Part shown: piece by piece, positions 1 to 6,882 of the stretch
Layout of the letters: the number at the start of each line of letters is the position of its first letter
Position numbering within the stretch: position 1 is the stretch's first letter
Source of the DNA: Ecdyonurus torrentis
Taxonomy: Eukaryota; Arthropoda; Insecta; Ephemeroptera; Heptageniidae
DNA: 64,000 bases
Direction of reading: 5' to 3'
Assembly (NCBI GenBank): GCA_949318235.1
Contig: OX439133.1
Coordinates: 25,967,229-26,031,228, forward strand
Made by a program: the position numbers and the translations under genes
Notes under the pieces: model-generated
Seen by the model: only the letters and a program-made list of their open reading frames with translations
Databases searched by the model: none
Told to the model about the DNA's origin: nothing

Positions 1-306
1 TGAATATGGGCTTTGAAGAGGTATATCGTTATATTTCCAATGTTTAGTAACTTTATTTAAAAAAGAAATATGTTTTTTAACCCAAGGCCTTAAACCATAA
101 CTATCAAAATATTCACCTTCACCGCAATGATTAACATAAATGGCAAACCAATGAACACCTGGCTTAGAACTCACGTCATTATTAACAATTAAAGAAAACG
201 AACTATGTACGTTTAGAGGCAGCTGATCAGCAGCATAAACACCGATAAAATTGTTTTTTGTAAATCTATCTTTTCTTAAGAGCTTTTCAAGTTGAAGTGT
301 GTTCAT
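1..306 (-). CDS. Adenovirus-type cysteine protease (PRO), C-terminal part outside window
   Basis: The first 102 residues of a protein read from ATG at 306 down to the window edge. They match the N-terminal half of Polinton/adenovirus maturation proteases (adenain, C5 family), which cut capsid precursor proteins inside the particle. The probable catalytic His is residue 52 in a PGVHW context and the probable catalytic acid is Asp68 in YFDSYG; the nucleophilic Cys should lie beyond the left edge. It sits 4 bases downstream of the 149-residue gene and follows the capsid gene, so it belongs to the morphogenesis block. The visible part has no stops. Confidence 0.85.
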   Translation of the reverse strand, partial: MNTLQLEKLLRKDRFTKNNFIGVYAADQLPLNVHSSFSLIVNNDVSSKPGVHWFAIYVNHCGEGEYFDSYGLRPWVKKHISFLNKVTKHWKYNDIPLQSPYS

Positions 307-310
307 TTTA

Positions 311-760
311 TTAGCGTAATAACCAGGATCTTAAGGATTTTACGTTCTTGATACTAAAGCATTCGTCACCTTTAGATCTCGAATTGTAAAGACGTAATGA
401 CTCTAAAGAAGGACAACCCAAGACTGATAAATCTAACACAGGCCAGTATATGGCAGATTGTAGATACTTAACTTTAGACACCCCTTTCGTGAAGATGACT
501 TTGAATTTTTCAAGCTTCTCTTTTAAAATTTTATTACTATCTTCAAACTCTAAATCACCATGAAACCAATTGAGACCGTGATGATTCAACTCTAACCACT
601 TGTTTTGCCTGATACTTTCATTGTCTGGGTTATTAAATTTTGGCGGTTTAAATGTTAAACACTCGGTAATGTCGTTTTTAACGTCATGAATTGTAACTTG
701 CTTCACTATTTCTTCGCGATTCTTAGCAAAGACAAATTGAACATCTACGATTGCAATCAT
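311..760 (-). CDS. Polinton-associated 149-residue protein of unknown function
   Basis: A complete frame between the major capsid gene and the protease, and almost abutting the latter. It starts with a beta-strand-like segment (IVDVQFVF), then has an HHGLNW motif at about residues 60-65, a TKGVSKVKYL segment around 91-100 and a GCPSLESL motif around 115-122. I recall this order of motifs (acidic first strand, HHGLxW, KG, GCPSL, a late Cys and NV) as a recurrent uncharacterised ORF of insect mobile elements; an RNase H-like fold is possible, but I cannot prove it from sequence. A TATA-like sequence lies 36-45 bases upstream of the ATG. Expression is likely and function unknown. Confidence 0.7.
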   Translation of the reverse strand: MIAIVDVQFVFAKNREEIVKQVTIHDVKNDITECLTFKPPKFNNPDNESIRQNKWLELNHHGLNWFHGDLEFEDSNKILKEKLEKFKVIFTKGVSKVKYLQSAIYWPVLDLSVLGCPSLESLRLYNSRSKGDECFSIKNVKSLRSWLLR

Positions 761-795
761 CTTGACGAGTGATGAAAAAAATTATGAGTATGCTA

Positions 796-805
796 CTTTT
801 ATATA
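796..805 (-). promoter_or_regulatory. TATA-like element upstream of the 149-residue gene
   Basis: The minus strand reads TATATAAAAG, 36 bases upstream of the ATG at 760 and just past the stop codon of the capsid gene. Its placement between two tightly packed genes suggests that the downstream gene has its own promoter. This is inferred from sequence only. Confidence 0.5.
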
Positions 806-807
806 AA

Positions 808-2127
808 TCAACCTGAATAATCGATAAGTACATTGCGATATTGATCAATTTCCATTATATTTTTAAATTCTGCATATACGATGCAACTTATTGTTTCTGG
901 TAGAGCATGTTTGAATTTTACTTCTAATCGAACTGTTCCTTGCTTATTAAGTGACCAGTGGTTCCCTCCCGCGGACAAATCGGCAGTAAGATCAAATGCA
1001 TGCAGAAAGAAACCATATGGATAGTCAGTGCGACATATGCAATTTCCGTCATCGTTATAATTAATATTTGTACCATGAAAGAGAGATTGATAAGATGAGA
1101 TGTATGTGGAGTATGTGTCTTTATCAAAATTAGGCTGTAACGGTTTGCTAGGTACCTGCCTTCCATCCAAATATAAACATAAAAAGTTCATATCAAAATG
1201 CTGGAAATTAAAAGGATTTTTTTTCAAATCTCCATTGAGGGCTGCATTAGATACAAAGCCAACAATGATGCGTGTTGGTAACTGACCCATGTACAAATTG
1301 TCAATACTTTTGCTTAAAATATCTTTGGAGATGGTAATGGATTTTAGATCCACTCTAGATAATGGATATTTGGCTGTTGCTCGTTCTAAAGCTTTTGTAT
1401 GTGCAATTAAGACAGTAGGACTAATCGACATTTTTCTAACCAGCAAAGTAGCATCTGATATATTGACCTTGTAATTGTTTCCGCTTAACGATTGAATGTT
1501 AAAATTGGTTTTAGAACGATTTAGTTTGACACGCATTTCCACACCATTTAACAAATATTTTTCAATGCAAAAAATGTCACAATGCAATCTACCAATCATA
1601 TCAACAGTATAGCTATTTTCTATATATTTCGTGCGTGCTTTAAACCCATTGTTATGAGTGTCAATGTTTTCATCAAAGTATTTAGCTGTATCATTATACC
1701 ATAAAGAGGAAGTAAGATGAGAATCTTTAGCAGTAGAATTATAATTTAATAAAGTTTCTAGATAGCTTCTATACGGATAAAGATGATCTGGCTGTGATAT
1801 CATTTTTTGATTTAAAAATACATCTACCTGATTGAATAATGAATGGAGCCAATTATTAATAGGAGCAACTTTTGCTTCAGCTGCAAGAGGAGTCCCATCT
1901 GAATTTGTAATCTTAGCTGAGATGCAGAGAAGAGTATTTGACAAGTCAACATATTCGTCTCCAAACCCACTAACTATAAATTCAATGGGAGAATCATCAA
2001 TAAGCGAAGCAATAGGCTTATATGTTACCCAGTCACCTTTCTCAATACTAGTCTGTGTAGGTGGAATGGAAAATATATCTAATTCACTCTTGGTGCATTC
2101 ACATGATTGATTATGTATGAAAGACAT
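808..2127 (-). CDS. Hexon-like major capsid protein (PY), double jelly-roll
   Basis: 439 residues, complete and free of stops. The sequence matches the Polinton major capsid protein, often labelled in insect and nematode genomes as an F54H12.2-like protein. These are double jelly-roll proteins predicted to form hexon-like trimers of an icosahedral shell. Family-like stretches are the N-terminal DIFSIPPTQTSI, the conserved NNWLHSLFNQVDVFLN around 105-120, and YPYRSYLETLLNY around 135-147. Length fits the family. It follows the pVI-like gene and precedes the 149-residue gene and the protease, forming a capsid block. A TATAAA on the minus strand at 2181-2186 lies just past the stop of the preceding gene. 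Confidence 0.92.
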   Translation of the reverse strand: MSFIHNQSCECTKSELDIFSIPPTQTSIEKGDWVTYKPIASLIDDSPIEFIVSGFGDEYVDLSNTLLCISAKITNSDGTPLAAEAKVAPINNWLHSLFNQVDVFLNQKMISQPDHLYPYRSYLETLLNYNSTAKDSHLTSSLWYNDTAKYFDENIDTHNNGFKARTKYIENSYTVDMIGRLHCDIFCIEKYLLNGVEMRVKLNRSKTNFNIQSLSGNNYKVNISDATLLVRKMSISPTVLIAHTKALERATAKYPLSRVDLKSITISKDILSKSIDNLYMGQLPTRIIVGFVSNAALNGDLKKNPFNFQHFDMNFLCLYLDGRQVPSKPLQPNFDKDTYSTYISSYQSLFHGTNINYNDDGNCICRTDYPYGFFLHAFDLTADLSAGGNHWSLNKQGTVRLEVKFKHALPETISCIVYAEFKNIMEIDQYRNVLIDYSG

Positions 2128-2180
2128 TTAAGCAATCAAAAATGTGTGATACTTTATGCAAATATACTAAATACTCAAAA

Positions 2181-2186
2181 TTTATA
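2181..2186 (-). promoter_or_regulatory. TATA-like element upstream of the major capsid gene
   Basis: The minus strand reads TATAAA 54 bases upstream of the capsid ATG at 2127, in the short gap after the pVI-like gene stop at 2193. It has the same arrangement as the element at 796-805. Confidence 0.4.
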
Positions 2187-2192
2187 TTGCTT

Positions 2193-2672
2193 TTACGAAA
2201 ATATATCACGTAATTTTTGTTTGTTTGTTTTCTTTACCTTAAGCTTGGTTTTCCTAAGAGGAGGTCTCTTCTTCTTGTTGTTGGCCTTGCTCGTTCCTGC
2301 TCTCGAATGCAAGTGAGCTTTTTTTCTCAGACGAGCTCTTTTATAAGAGCCAACTGTCATATTTTTTATTTTGTTGCTCAATTGAGAACTCAAGTTTTTG
2401 CCTGCCTCTCTAGCTCGTTTTCGGAAACTTTCTTTAGGAATGGCATTTTCAACGGCTATATCATTCAAAACATTCGCGCCTGTTTTGAGAATTTCTGTAC
2501 CCACATGTTTTGCCCCACTTGTTAATAACGGCCGAATGCTTTTCCAAACAGAAGACATGAAGCTGCCTATACCATGACCTTTTTGATAAGATGCTCCCTC
2601 ATATACTTGGCCAACACCAGACCCAGCTTGATTTACATAATACGAAACATATGGATTTGAATGATGCTTGAT
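2193..2672 (-). CDS. pVI-like basic minor capsid protein, conserved start codon apparently lost
   Basis: The minus-strand frame is open from just below the TAA at 2673-2675 down to 2193 (159 codons plus stop), but its first ATG is at 2558. The upstream 38 codons are clearly coding: they include YYVNQAGSGVGQVYEGASYQ followed by a glycine-rich GHGIGSF, the conserved N-terminus of Polinton pVI/pX-type proteins. The first codon after the stop is ATC at 2672, so an ATG-to-ATC change may have removed the start. From ATG 2558 the product would be 121 residues. The C-terminal half is strongly basic (KKKRPPLRKTKLKVKK), as expected of a DNA-binding or membrane-active core protein. It sits between the penton and hexon genes. 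Confidence 0.8.
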   Translation of the reverse strand: MKHHSNPYVSYYVNQAGSGVGQVYEGASYQKGHGIGSFMSSVWKSIRPLLTSGAKHVGTEILKTGANVLNDIAVENAIPKESFRKRAREAGKNLSSQLSNKIKNMTVGSYKRARLRKKAHLHSRAGTSKANNKKKRPPLRKTKLKVKKTNKQKLRDIFS

Positions 2673-2684
2673 TTAAAATAATAC

Positions 2685-3470
2685 TTACGAGCACTTACGA
2701 AAATGAAGCTTGCAACAGCTCGTTCCAAACAAGAATGGCGCTGGAGACCCTGTGTCAGTTCTTAAATCTATTTCTATCGTTTCAAATTCCTTTCGCAATA
2801 CGTTAACATAATGCGGAGAATCAAAGTAAGAGACCATTTGAGTGCCAAAAACATAATCAGATTTGTCTATGTGAATAATACGTAAAAGTTGAGCAGATGT
2901 ATTGCCAACGAATTGAGGTTCAGTGACGTCACAATACAAATACAATTGATTTGGTATGCCCAATGTGATTGCTGGTTGTCTTTCAGCAACTTGCTCTAGC
3001 ATGAGATTGACATTCATACTAAACCCAAGTTGAAGAGCAAGATTTGGGGACAACATGACTTCCTTAATTTCAAACGAATCAATCATTGAATTATTCTTTT
3101 TCTGACTCGCAGGGATGTTTTTTCTGAGTGGCTGTGTTTTAATTCTTGAATCTTCAATACTGAGTGATAAAAAAAAGCAGATTTCTGGATGATTATTAAT
3201 TTTTTCAACGACATCTACCGCAGAATAATATCCGAGAGGTAGTCTATATTTTTTTAAATTATTTTTACTCCCACCATAATAAATAATATTATTGCTTGAG
3301 TTAATATTTAAAAACGTCCGCGGGTAATGAAACTCGACAACAGCGCATTCCCATTCATCGCCTAAAGATATTCTCTGAGGTAATTGAGTTGTAAAATTTG
3401 TAGTCTTATTGTCTGGAAAAAAGGCCATCGAGCTATTGCTAGGCAGAGTAAGATAGAAATTATCTTTCAT
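2685..3470 (-). CDS. Penton-like minor capsid protein (PX), single jelly-roll
   Basis: 261 residues from the ATG at 3470; the frame continues upstream into the integrase gene, but the start at 3470 matches the family, with MKDNFYLTLPSNSSM at the N-terminus. The protein matches the Polinton minor capsid protein, a single jelly-roll penton thought to form the fivefold vertices. The segment FTTQLPQRISLGDEWECAVV near residues 25-45 and the C-terminal LHFRK are typical. Its ATG overlaps the integrase stop as ATGA at 3467-3470, a virus-like coupling. No stops or frameshifts. Confidence 0.9.
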   Translation of the reverse strand: MKDNFYLTLPSNSSMAFFPDNKTTNFTTQLPQRISLGDEWECAVVEFHYPRTFLNINSSNNIIYYGGSKNNLKKYRLPLGYYSAVDVVEKINNHPEICFFLSLSIEDSRIKTQPLRKNIPASQKKNNSMIDSFEIKEVMLSPNLALQLGFSMNVNLMLEQVAERQPAITLGIPNQLYLYCDVTEPQFVGNTSAQLLRIIHIDKSDYVFGTQMVSYFDSPHYVNVLRKEFETIEIDLRTDTGSPAPFLFGTSCCKLHFRKCS

Positions 3471-4537
3471 AATGTTACGATATCTGAATGACTCACCCAA
3501 GAGTTAAAAGAACTAGGATAACCTTTCCAACTCACGAAATATTTGCGACTGTTCCCTTTGCCTCTTGTACTTATTATTTTATCTAATTTGAATACGCTCT
3601 CTTGGTTGATGCTAACTTTAGTTAATTCTGCTTCATAAAACGTACCTGCGATTGGTTGATTAGCTAAATCCTTTATTTGATAAACGACAGGATTTCTAAA
3701 GAGTATTTTATGAATGATAAATATCTCTTCTGAAAAATTAGTTGCATATCCTTTCTCAAAGACGTTTTTCTCTCTCGAGATTCGAACATGATCTCCGATA
3801 TTGTATTTATGTTTATTGCTAGGCCAGAAGTCATGATTTTTATATAAAGTTTTCCACACTTGCAACACATTATTCTCGTTTACTTTTGAAGGTTCCATTT
3901 TTATAGAAGAATGTACCGAGTTGTTATAACTTTTTATAATGGAAGGTAAAGCATCGACGTAGCGCTCGGTGTTCTTAAACGTGAGATATTTTGACATTTT
4001 TGATTTTATCGTAAGGTTTAATCTCTCTACTATAGAAGCTTTGACATCAGGGTTGTTGGTTGTATAAAACTTAACGTTATGTAAACGAAGGAAATCTTGA
4101 AGTTGTGAGTTTATAAACTCTTTGCCTTTATCTGTGTTTAACGCTCTAGGCTTTCGATTGCTATCTTTGAATATTTTTTTAAACGCGTCCAATATCTCTG
4201 CACTCTTTTTACTGTATAAAGGAATAGCCCATGCAAATTTAGAAAACGTATCAATCACCATTAAGATATAACAAAAACCGTCATTTTTAGATTTTTTTGA
4301 TTTCATGTCCACTAAATCAGCTTGCCAGATATCATCAATGTTATCAACATAAAATCTATTTCGCTCAAACCGTTTACGTTTTCTTTTATGTAGAGTGTAC
4401 GTGTCTTGACTTGTTAGCCATTGTTCAATACGATCGAGTGAATATTTACGATTAGAAGCATTGTAGAGTTTTTTTGCGCTTGAATAGCTCGCAGGTTGAT
4501 TAGTATCATAATAAAGTGTTGTTAGTTCTCTATTCAT
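3467..4537 (-). CDS. Polinton integrase (rve core plus C-terminal chromodomain)
   Basis: 356 residues. The integrase of the retroviral/DDE superfamily cuts and joins element ends to host DNA. A short N-terminal region is followed by the rve core at about 65-225 with the triad intact: Asp74 (WQADLVDM), Asp136 (LNTDKGKEF) and Glu171 (IVERLN), with 34 residues between the last two. Residues 240-310 look like an SH3-like C-terminal domain. Residues 316-356 form a chromodomain (KYFVSWKGYPSSFNSWV), which could steer integration towards modified histone tails. Length and domain order fit the family. The stop overlaps the penton start. No disabling change is seen. Confidence 0.93.
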   Translation of the reverse strand: MNRELTTLYYDTNQPASYSSAKKLYNASNRKYSLDRIEQWLTSQDTYTLHKRKRKRFERNRFYVDNIDDIWQADLVDMKSKKSKNDGFCYILMVIDTFSKFAWAIPLYSKKSAEILDAFKKIFKDSNRKPRALNTDKGKEFINSQLQDFLRLHNVKFYTTNNPDVKASIVERLNLTIKSKMSKYLTFKNTERYVDALPSIIKSYNNSVHSSIKMEPSKVNENNVLQVWKTLYKNHDFWPSNKHKYNIGDHVRISREKNVFEKGYATNFSEEIFIIHKILFRNPVVYQIKDLANQPIAGTFYEAELTKVSINQESVFKLDKIISTRGKGNSRKYFVSWKGYPSSFNSWVSHSDIVTL

Positions 4538-4583
4538 GAGTGTTGCTGTCTATTGCTAGCGAAATGTTTAAATGATTTAATAT

Positions 4584-5285
4584 TTATGACGGAAATGAAT
4601 ACCAGTCTGTTTCACGCTTATTAACGAATTTTTCTAATTTTAATTTCTTTGCACGTTTTCGCGGAAGCGATGCGTCACTTGTTGAGGCTTTATGTGTAAT
4701 GATTTTTCGTATCTCGTCATTGCCTATAAATTCTAATGGGACATTGATCGTTGACAAAAATGTTGTGAATTCATTTAATCCGATGACGGGAACAGAGGAT
4801 TTCCTATTTCTTACAACACTGTTAAATAAGTCGATAATGTTTGACCTTGGAATCAACACATGATCAATGCTAACTTGTCCTTTAGAATCAATTGCGAAAG
4901 ATGGAGATTTTTGAATAAAATTATACAAGCTCATAGCCTTTGATTTCAATAACTTGGGCATAGAGCTTTCAATTTGCATAGAATAATCATGTGCATCTTT
5001 CATAACGTCATTATTGTCTTTGTTCATTGGATTAGGTAATTGTTCTTCTAAAATTGGTATTTTTAAAGGCTGACGCTGCTCTTCTGATTTTTTAAATAAT
5101 TTAATTAATAATTGTGACACCTGTTTCCATTTAAGCTCATCATTTAACATCTCATCTCCCAATACAGCATGCAAATTACCAGTAATATCATCAACTGAAT
5201 GCAGAGGTGCTTTGTTATGTATATCTTCGTTAAATCTGTTAGCAGCATCAGCCGGAACCAATAACATTTTTTGTGCGTATTTCAT
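4584..5285 (-). CDS. Polinton conserved protein of unknown function (233 residues)
   Basis: A complete frame between the 109-residue gene (2-base gap) and the integrase. The start MKYAQKMLLVP resembles a conserved N-terminus of a recurrent Polinton protein of unknown role. Two charged helix-rich regions (about 45-75 and 105-130) surround a linker; the centre has SFAIDSKGQVSIDHVLIPRS, and the C-terminus is basic with a nuclear-signal-like PRKRAKKLKLEK, ending in DTDWYSFPS-like aromatic residues (actual ending TDWYSFPS). I cannot assign a function. Its conserved place in the late block suggests a structural or assembly role; this is inference. Confidence 0.7.
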   Translation of the reverse strand: MKYAQKMLLVPADAANRFNEDIHNKAPLHSVDDITGNLHAVLGDEMLNDELKWKQVSQLLIKLFKKSEEQRQPLKIPILEEQLPNPMNKDNNDVMKDAHDYSMQIESSMPKLLKSKAMSLYNFIQKSPSFAIDSKGQVSIDHVLIPRSNIIDLFNSVVRNRKSSVPVIGLNEFTTFLSTINVPLEFIGNDEIRKIITHKASTSDASLPRKRAKKLKLEKFVNKRETDWYSFPS

Positions 5286-5287
5286 TC

Positions 5288-5617
5288 TTACAAAAACTTG
5301 TGCAATAAGGTGCTCACAATAGGTGCTAATAATGGCAACAAAAACCCACCAGACTGTTTAATTAATTTCTTTTTAACGCGCCAAGACTCACGATAGTTAC
5401 ACAATCTTCTGAGGATCTTACGATGTCGACGTAACTTTTGTTTCTGAGCAGAAGTCAGCTTCACATTGCCTTTTAAAGTATTCAAGGAACATTCACAAAT
5501 CGAAATAATTTCATTTTTATCTAATATATCTATTAAATGGCGTCTTGCTGATGGATTAACACGCGCCAAAATACTCAAAATTTTAGCGTTGTTCTTTACG
5601 CAATGCGACATTTTCAA
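5288..5617 (-). CDS. Small basic Polinton protein with hydrophobic C-terminal peptide
   Basis: 109 residues between the ATPase and the 233-residue protein. Residues 55-86 are rich in Lys and Arg. Residues 86-109 (IKQSGGFLLPLLAPIVSTLL) form a glycine-then-leucine/proline-rich hydrophobic tail that could insert in membranes. A small protein with a basic body and a GGFLxPLL tail recurs next to the ATPase in Polintons; a membrane-lytic or minor virion role has been suggested for such peptides, but this is inference here. Start could be M1 or M3. No defects. Confidence 0.7.
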   Translation of the reverse strand: MKMSHCVKNNAKILSILARVNPSARRHLIDILDKNEIISICECSLNTLKGNVKLTSAQKQKLRRHRKILRRLCNYRESWRVKKKLIKQSGGFLLPLLAPIVSTLLHKFL

Positions 5618-5668
5618 AGACTAAGCAAATCAAGATTGTGCATTCTATTATATTCAAAATCTTACTGA

Positions 5669-6310
5669 CTAATTTTTGTGCTGATAAATCGCTAAATTTT
5701 CGGAAGGAAATATATTTGATCTGAATCTCAAACTATCGTCTGTGTTTTGTTTGAGGTCAAGCAACAAATAACTGTGTGGCTTGGCTGTTGCATCAAAATA
5801 TGCTTCTTGCAAGAAAAGAGGACATTTTGGATACACTTGGCGTGAAAGATAGAAAAATTGTGACATATCGCGGGGCTGTTTAAAGCAGACGATATAAGAT
5901 GCATTGAGAGAAATGTCTCGAGCTCCTTTTCCTTGAAAAAACAAATTTTGTGATATAAATATGACACTTATATTTTTATGATGCGAAAATTTGGTAAATA
6001 TGTCAACAACGGATGAATCAGCTTCACGCATGAGATCGTCTATGATTATGAGACGTGGTAACGGCTCTCCCTTTTCATTTGGAACAATCGAGTCTATTTT
6101 TGGAAGGCCCTCATGAAATTTACATGCATCATGTTTTGCTAATCTGTTGTACAAAGGTTGCCATACTGCATAACACCATATGATTTCCTTAAATTTTGTA
6201 TCACACATATGTTCAACATTATTAAGAAATTTCTCAACAAAAAAACTCTTACCTGAACTACTTGGTCCACAGATTAAAGCGGAGAAGGGATGTTGCCAGC
6301 GAAAATCCAT
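5669..6310 (-). CDS. Genome-packaging ATPase (FtsK/HerA, A32-like)
   Basis: 213 residues. A P-loop ATPase that drives DNA into the capsid in Polintons and related viruses. Walker A is GPSSSGKS at residues 15-22; Walker B is RLIIIDDLM at 86-94 with Asp91-Asp92; a sensor-type SQN lies at 120-122, followed by Arg131 as a candidate arginine finger. Length and motif spacing fit the compact Polinton form. It starts 21 bases after the stop of the PPP1R15-like gene. All catalytic motifs are intact. Confidence 0.92.
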   Translation of the reverse strand: MDFRWQHPFSALICGPSSSGKSFFVEKFLNNVEHMCDTKFKEIIWCYAVWQPLYNRLAKHDACKFHEGLPKIDSIVPNEKGEPLPRLIIIDDLMREADSSVVDIFTKFSHHKNISVIFISQNLFFQGKGARDISLNASYIVCFKQPRDMSQFFYLSRQVYPKCPLFLQEAYFDATAKPHSYLLLDLKQNTDDSLRFRSNIFPSENLAIYQHKN

Positions 6311-6331
6311 TGATCGAAAGAAAAATTTAAA

Positions 6332-6643
6332 TTAAATATTTGATTGTTTAGTTTTTGTTAAATTCATTTGGCTAAATTTGTAAGCCAATATTTTTGAATT
6401 CAAAACTCCATGCAAAATTTTTTCACTAGATTTTATTCTATCTTTAAAGCGAATTTCGTCTGCTCTAATGCTATGCCAATTTGACTTTCGATATTCAAGA
6501 ACGTCTTTGCTGTCGTTTAATTTTTGTACAGTAACGCTACCAAATGAAACACTTTTCTTCGTCTTCTTCTTCTTCTTCTTTTCTATCTGCTGCTGCTGCG
6601 TCAGTGAGGAAGACTTTGAACAATGACTATTCATATCTGACAC
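6332..6643 (-). CDS. PPP1R15/GADD34-like protein: putative PP1 adaptor for eIF2alpha dephosphorylation
   Basis: 103 residues between polymerase and ATPase genes. After a Gln/Lys-rich start, residues 30-34 (KSVSF) form an RVxF-type PP1-docking motif, followed by a hydrophobic VTV at 37-39 where a PhiPhi-type motif is expected, then Arg52 and a segment with Trp56, Asp62, Arg65-Phe66 and Arg69-Ile70. The spacing W-x5-D-x2-RF-x2-RI is that of the conserved C-terminal PP1/actin/eIF2alpha-binding region of PPP1R15 (GADD34/CReP), also used by small proteins of some large DNA viruses. Such proteins recruit PP1 to remove phosphate from eIF2alpha and keep translation running under stress. The role is inferred by motif; the frame is complete and a TATA-like sequence lies 39-47 bases upstream. 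Alternative: an unrelated basic protein with a chance match. Confidence 0.68.
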   Translation of the reverse strand: MSDMNSHCSKSSSLTQQQQIEKKKKKKTKKSVSFGSVTVQKLNDSKDVLEYRKSNWHSIRADEIRFKDRIKSSEKILHGVLNSKILAYKFSQMNLTKTKQSNI

Positions 6644-6681
6644 TTAAGAAGAACTAACTTTAAAAAAAATATTATTCAAAG

Positions 6682-6690
6682 ATATATATT
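6682..6690 (-). promoter_or_regulatory. TATA-like element upstream of the PPP1R15-like gene
   Basis: The minus strand reads ATATATATC here, 39-47 bases upstream of the ATG at 6643, in the 239-base gap after the polymerase stop at 6883. AT-rich background makes this weak alone, but the spacing resembles the elements at 796-805 and 2181-2186. Confidence 0.3.
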
Positions 6691-6882
6691 TAAACTTTTA
6701 TTTTGATCCGAAAGAGGGAGTTAACAACAAATAAAATTAAAATATTTTTAAACCAATCACCTTTTTTTATTATTTTTGAAACAAACATATTGTACACCAA
6801 AATTCAAATGAAATTAAGATAGTTTATAAAATACATGTATTTACAAGGAAATGAATACTTTGAGTTTTTTTTCTTCCCATTT

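Noticed and set aside
924..2525. Several 60-100-residue frames on the plus strand or in other frames within the Polinton
   Set aside because: Shadows of the capsid and pVI-like genes.
3471..3500. Upstream ATG (3500) as the penton-like protein start
   Set aside because: It lies in the integrase gene and adds residues not typical of the family; ATG 3470 gives the family-like N-terminus and an ATGA overlap.
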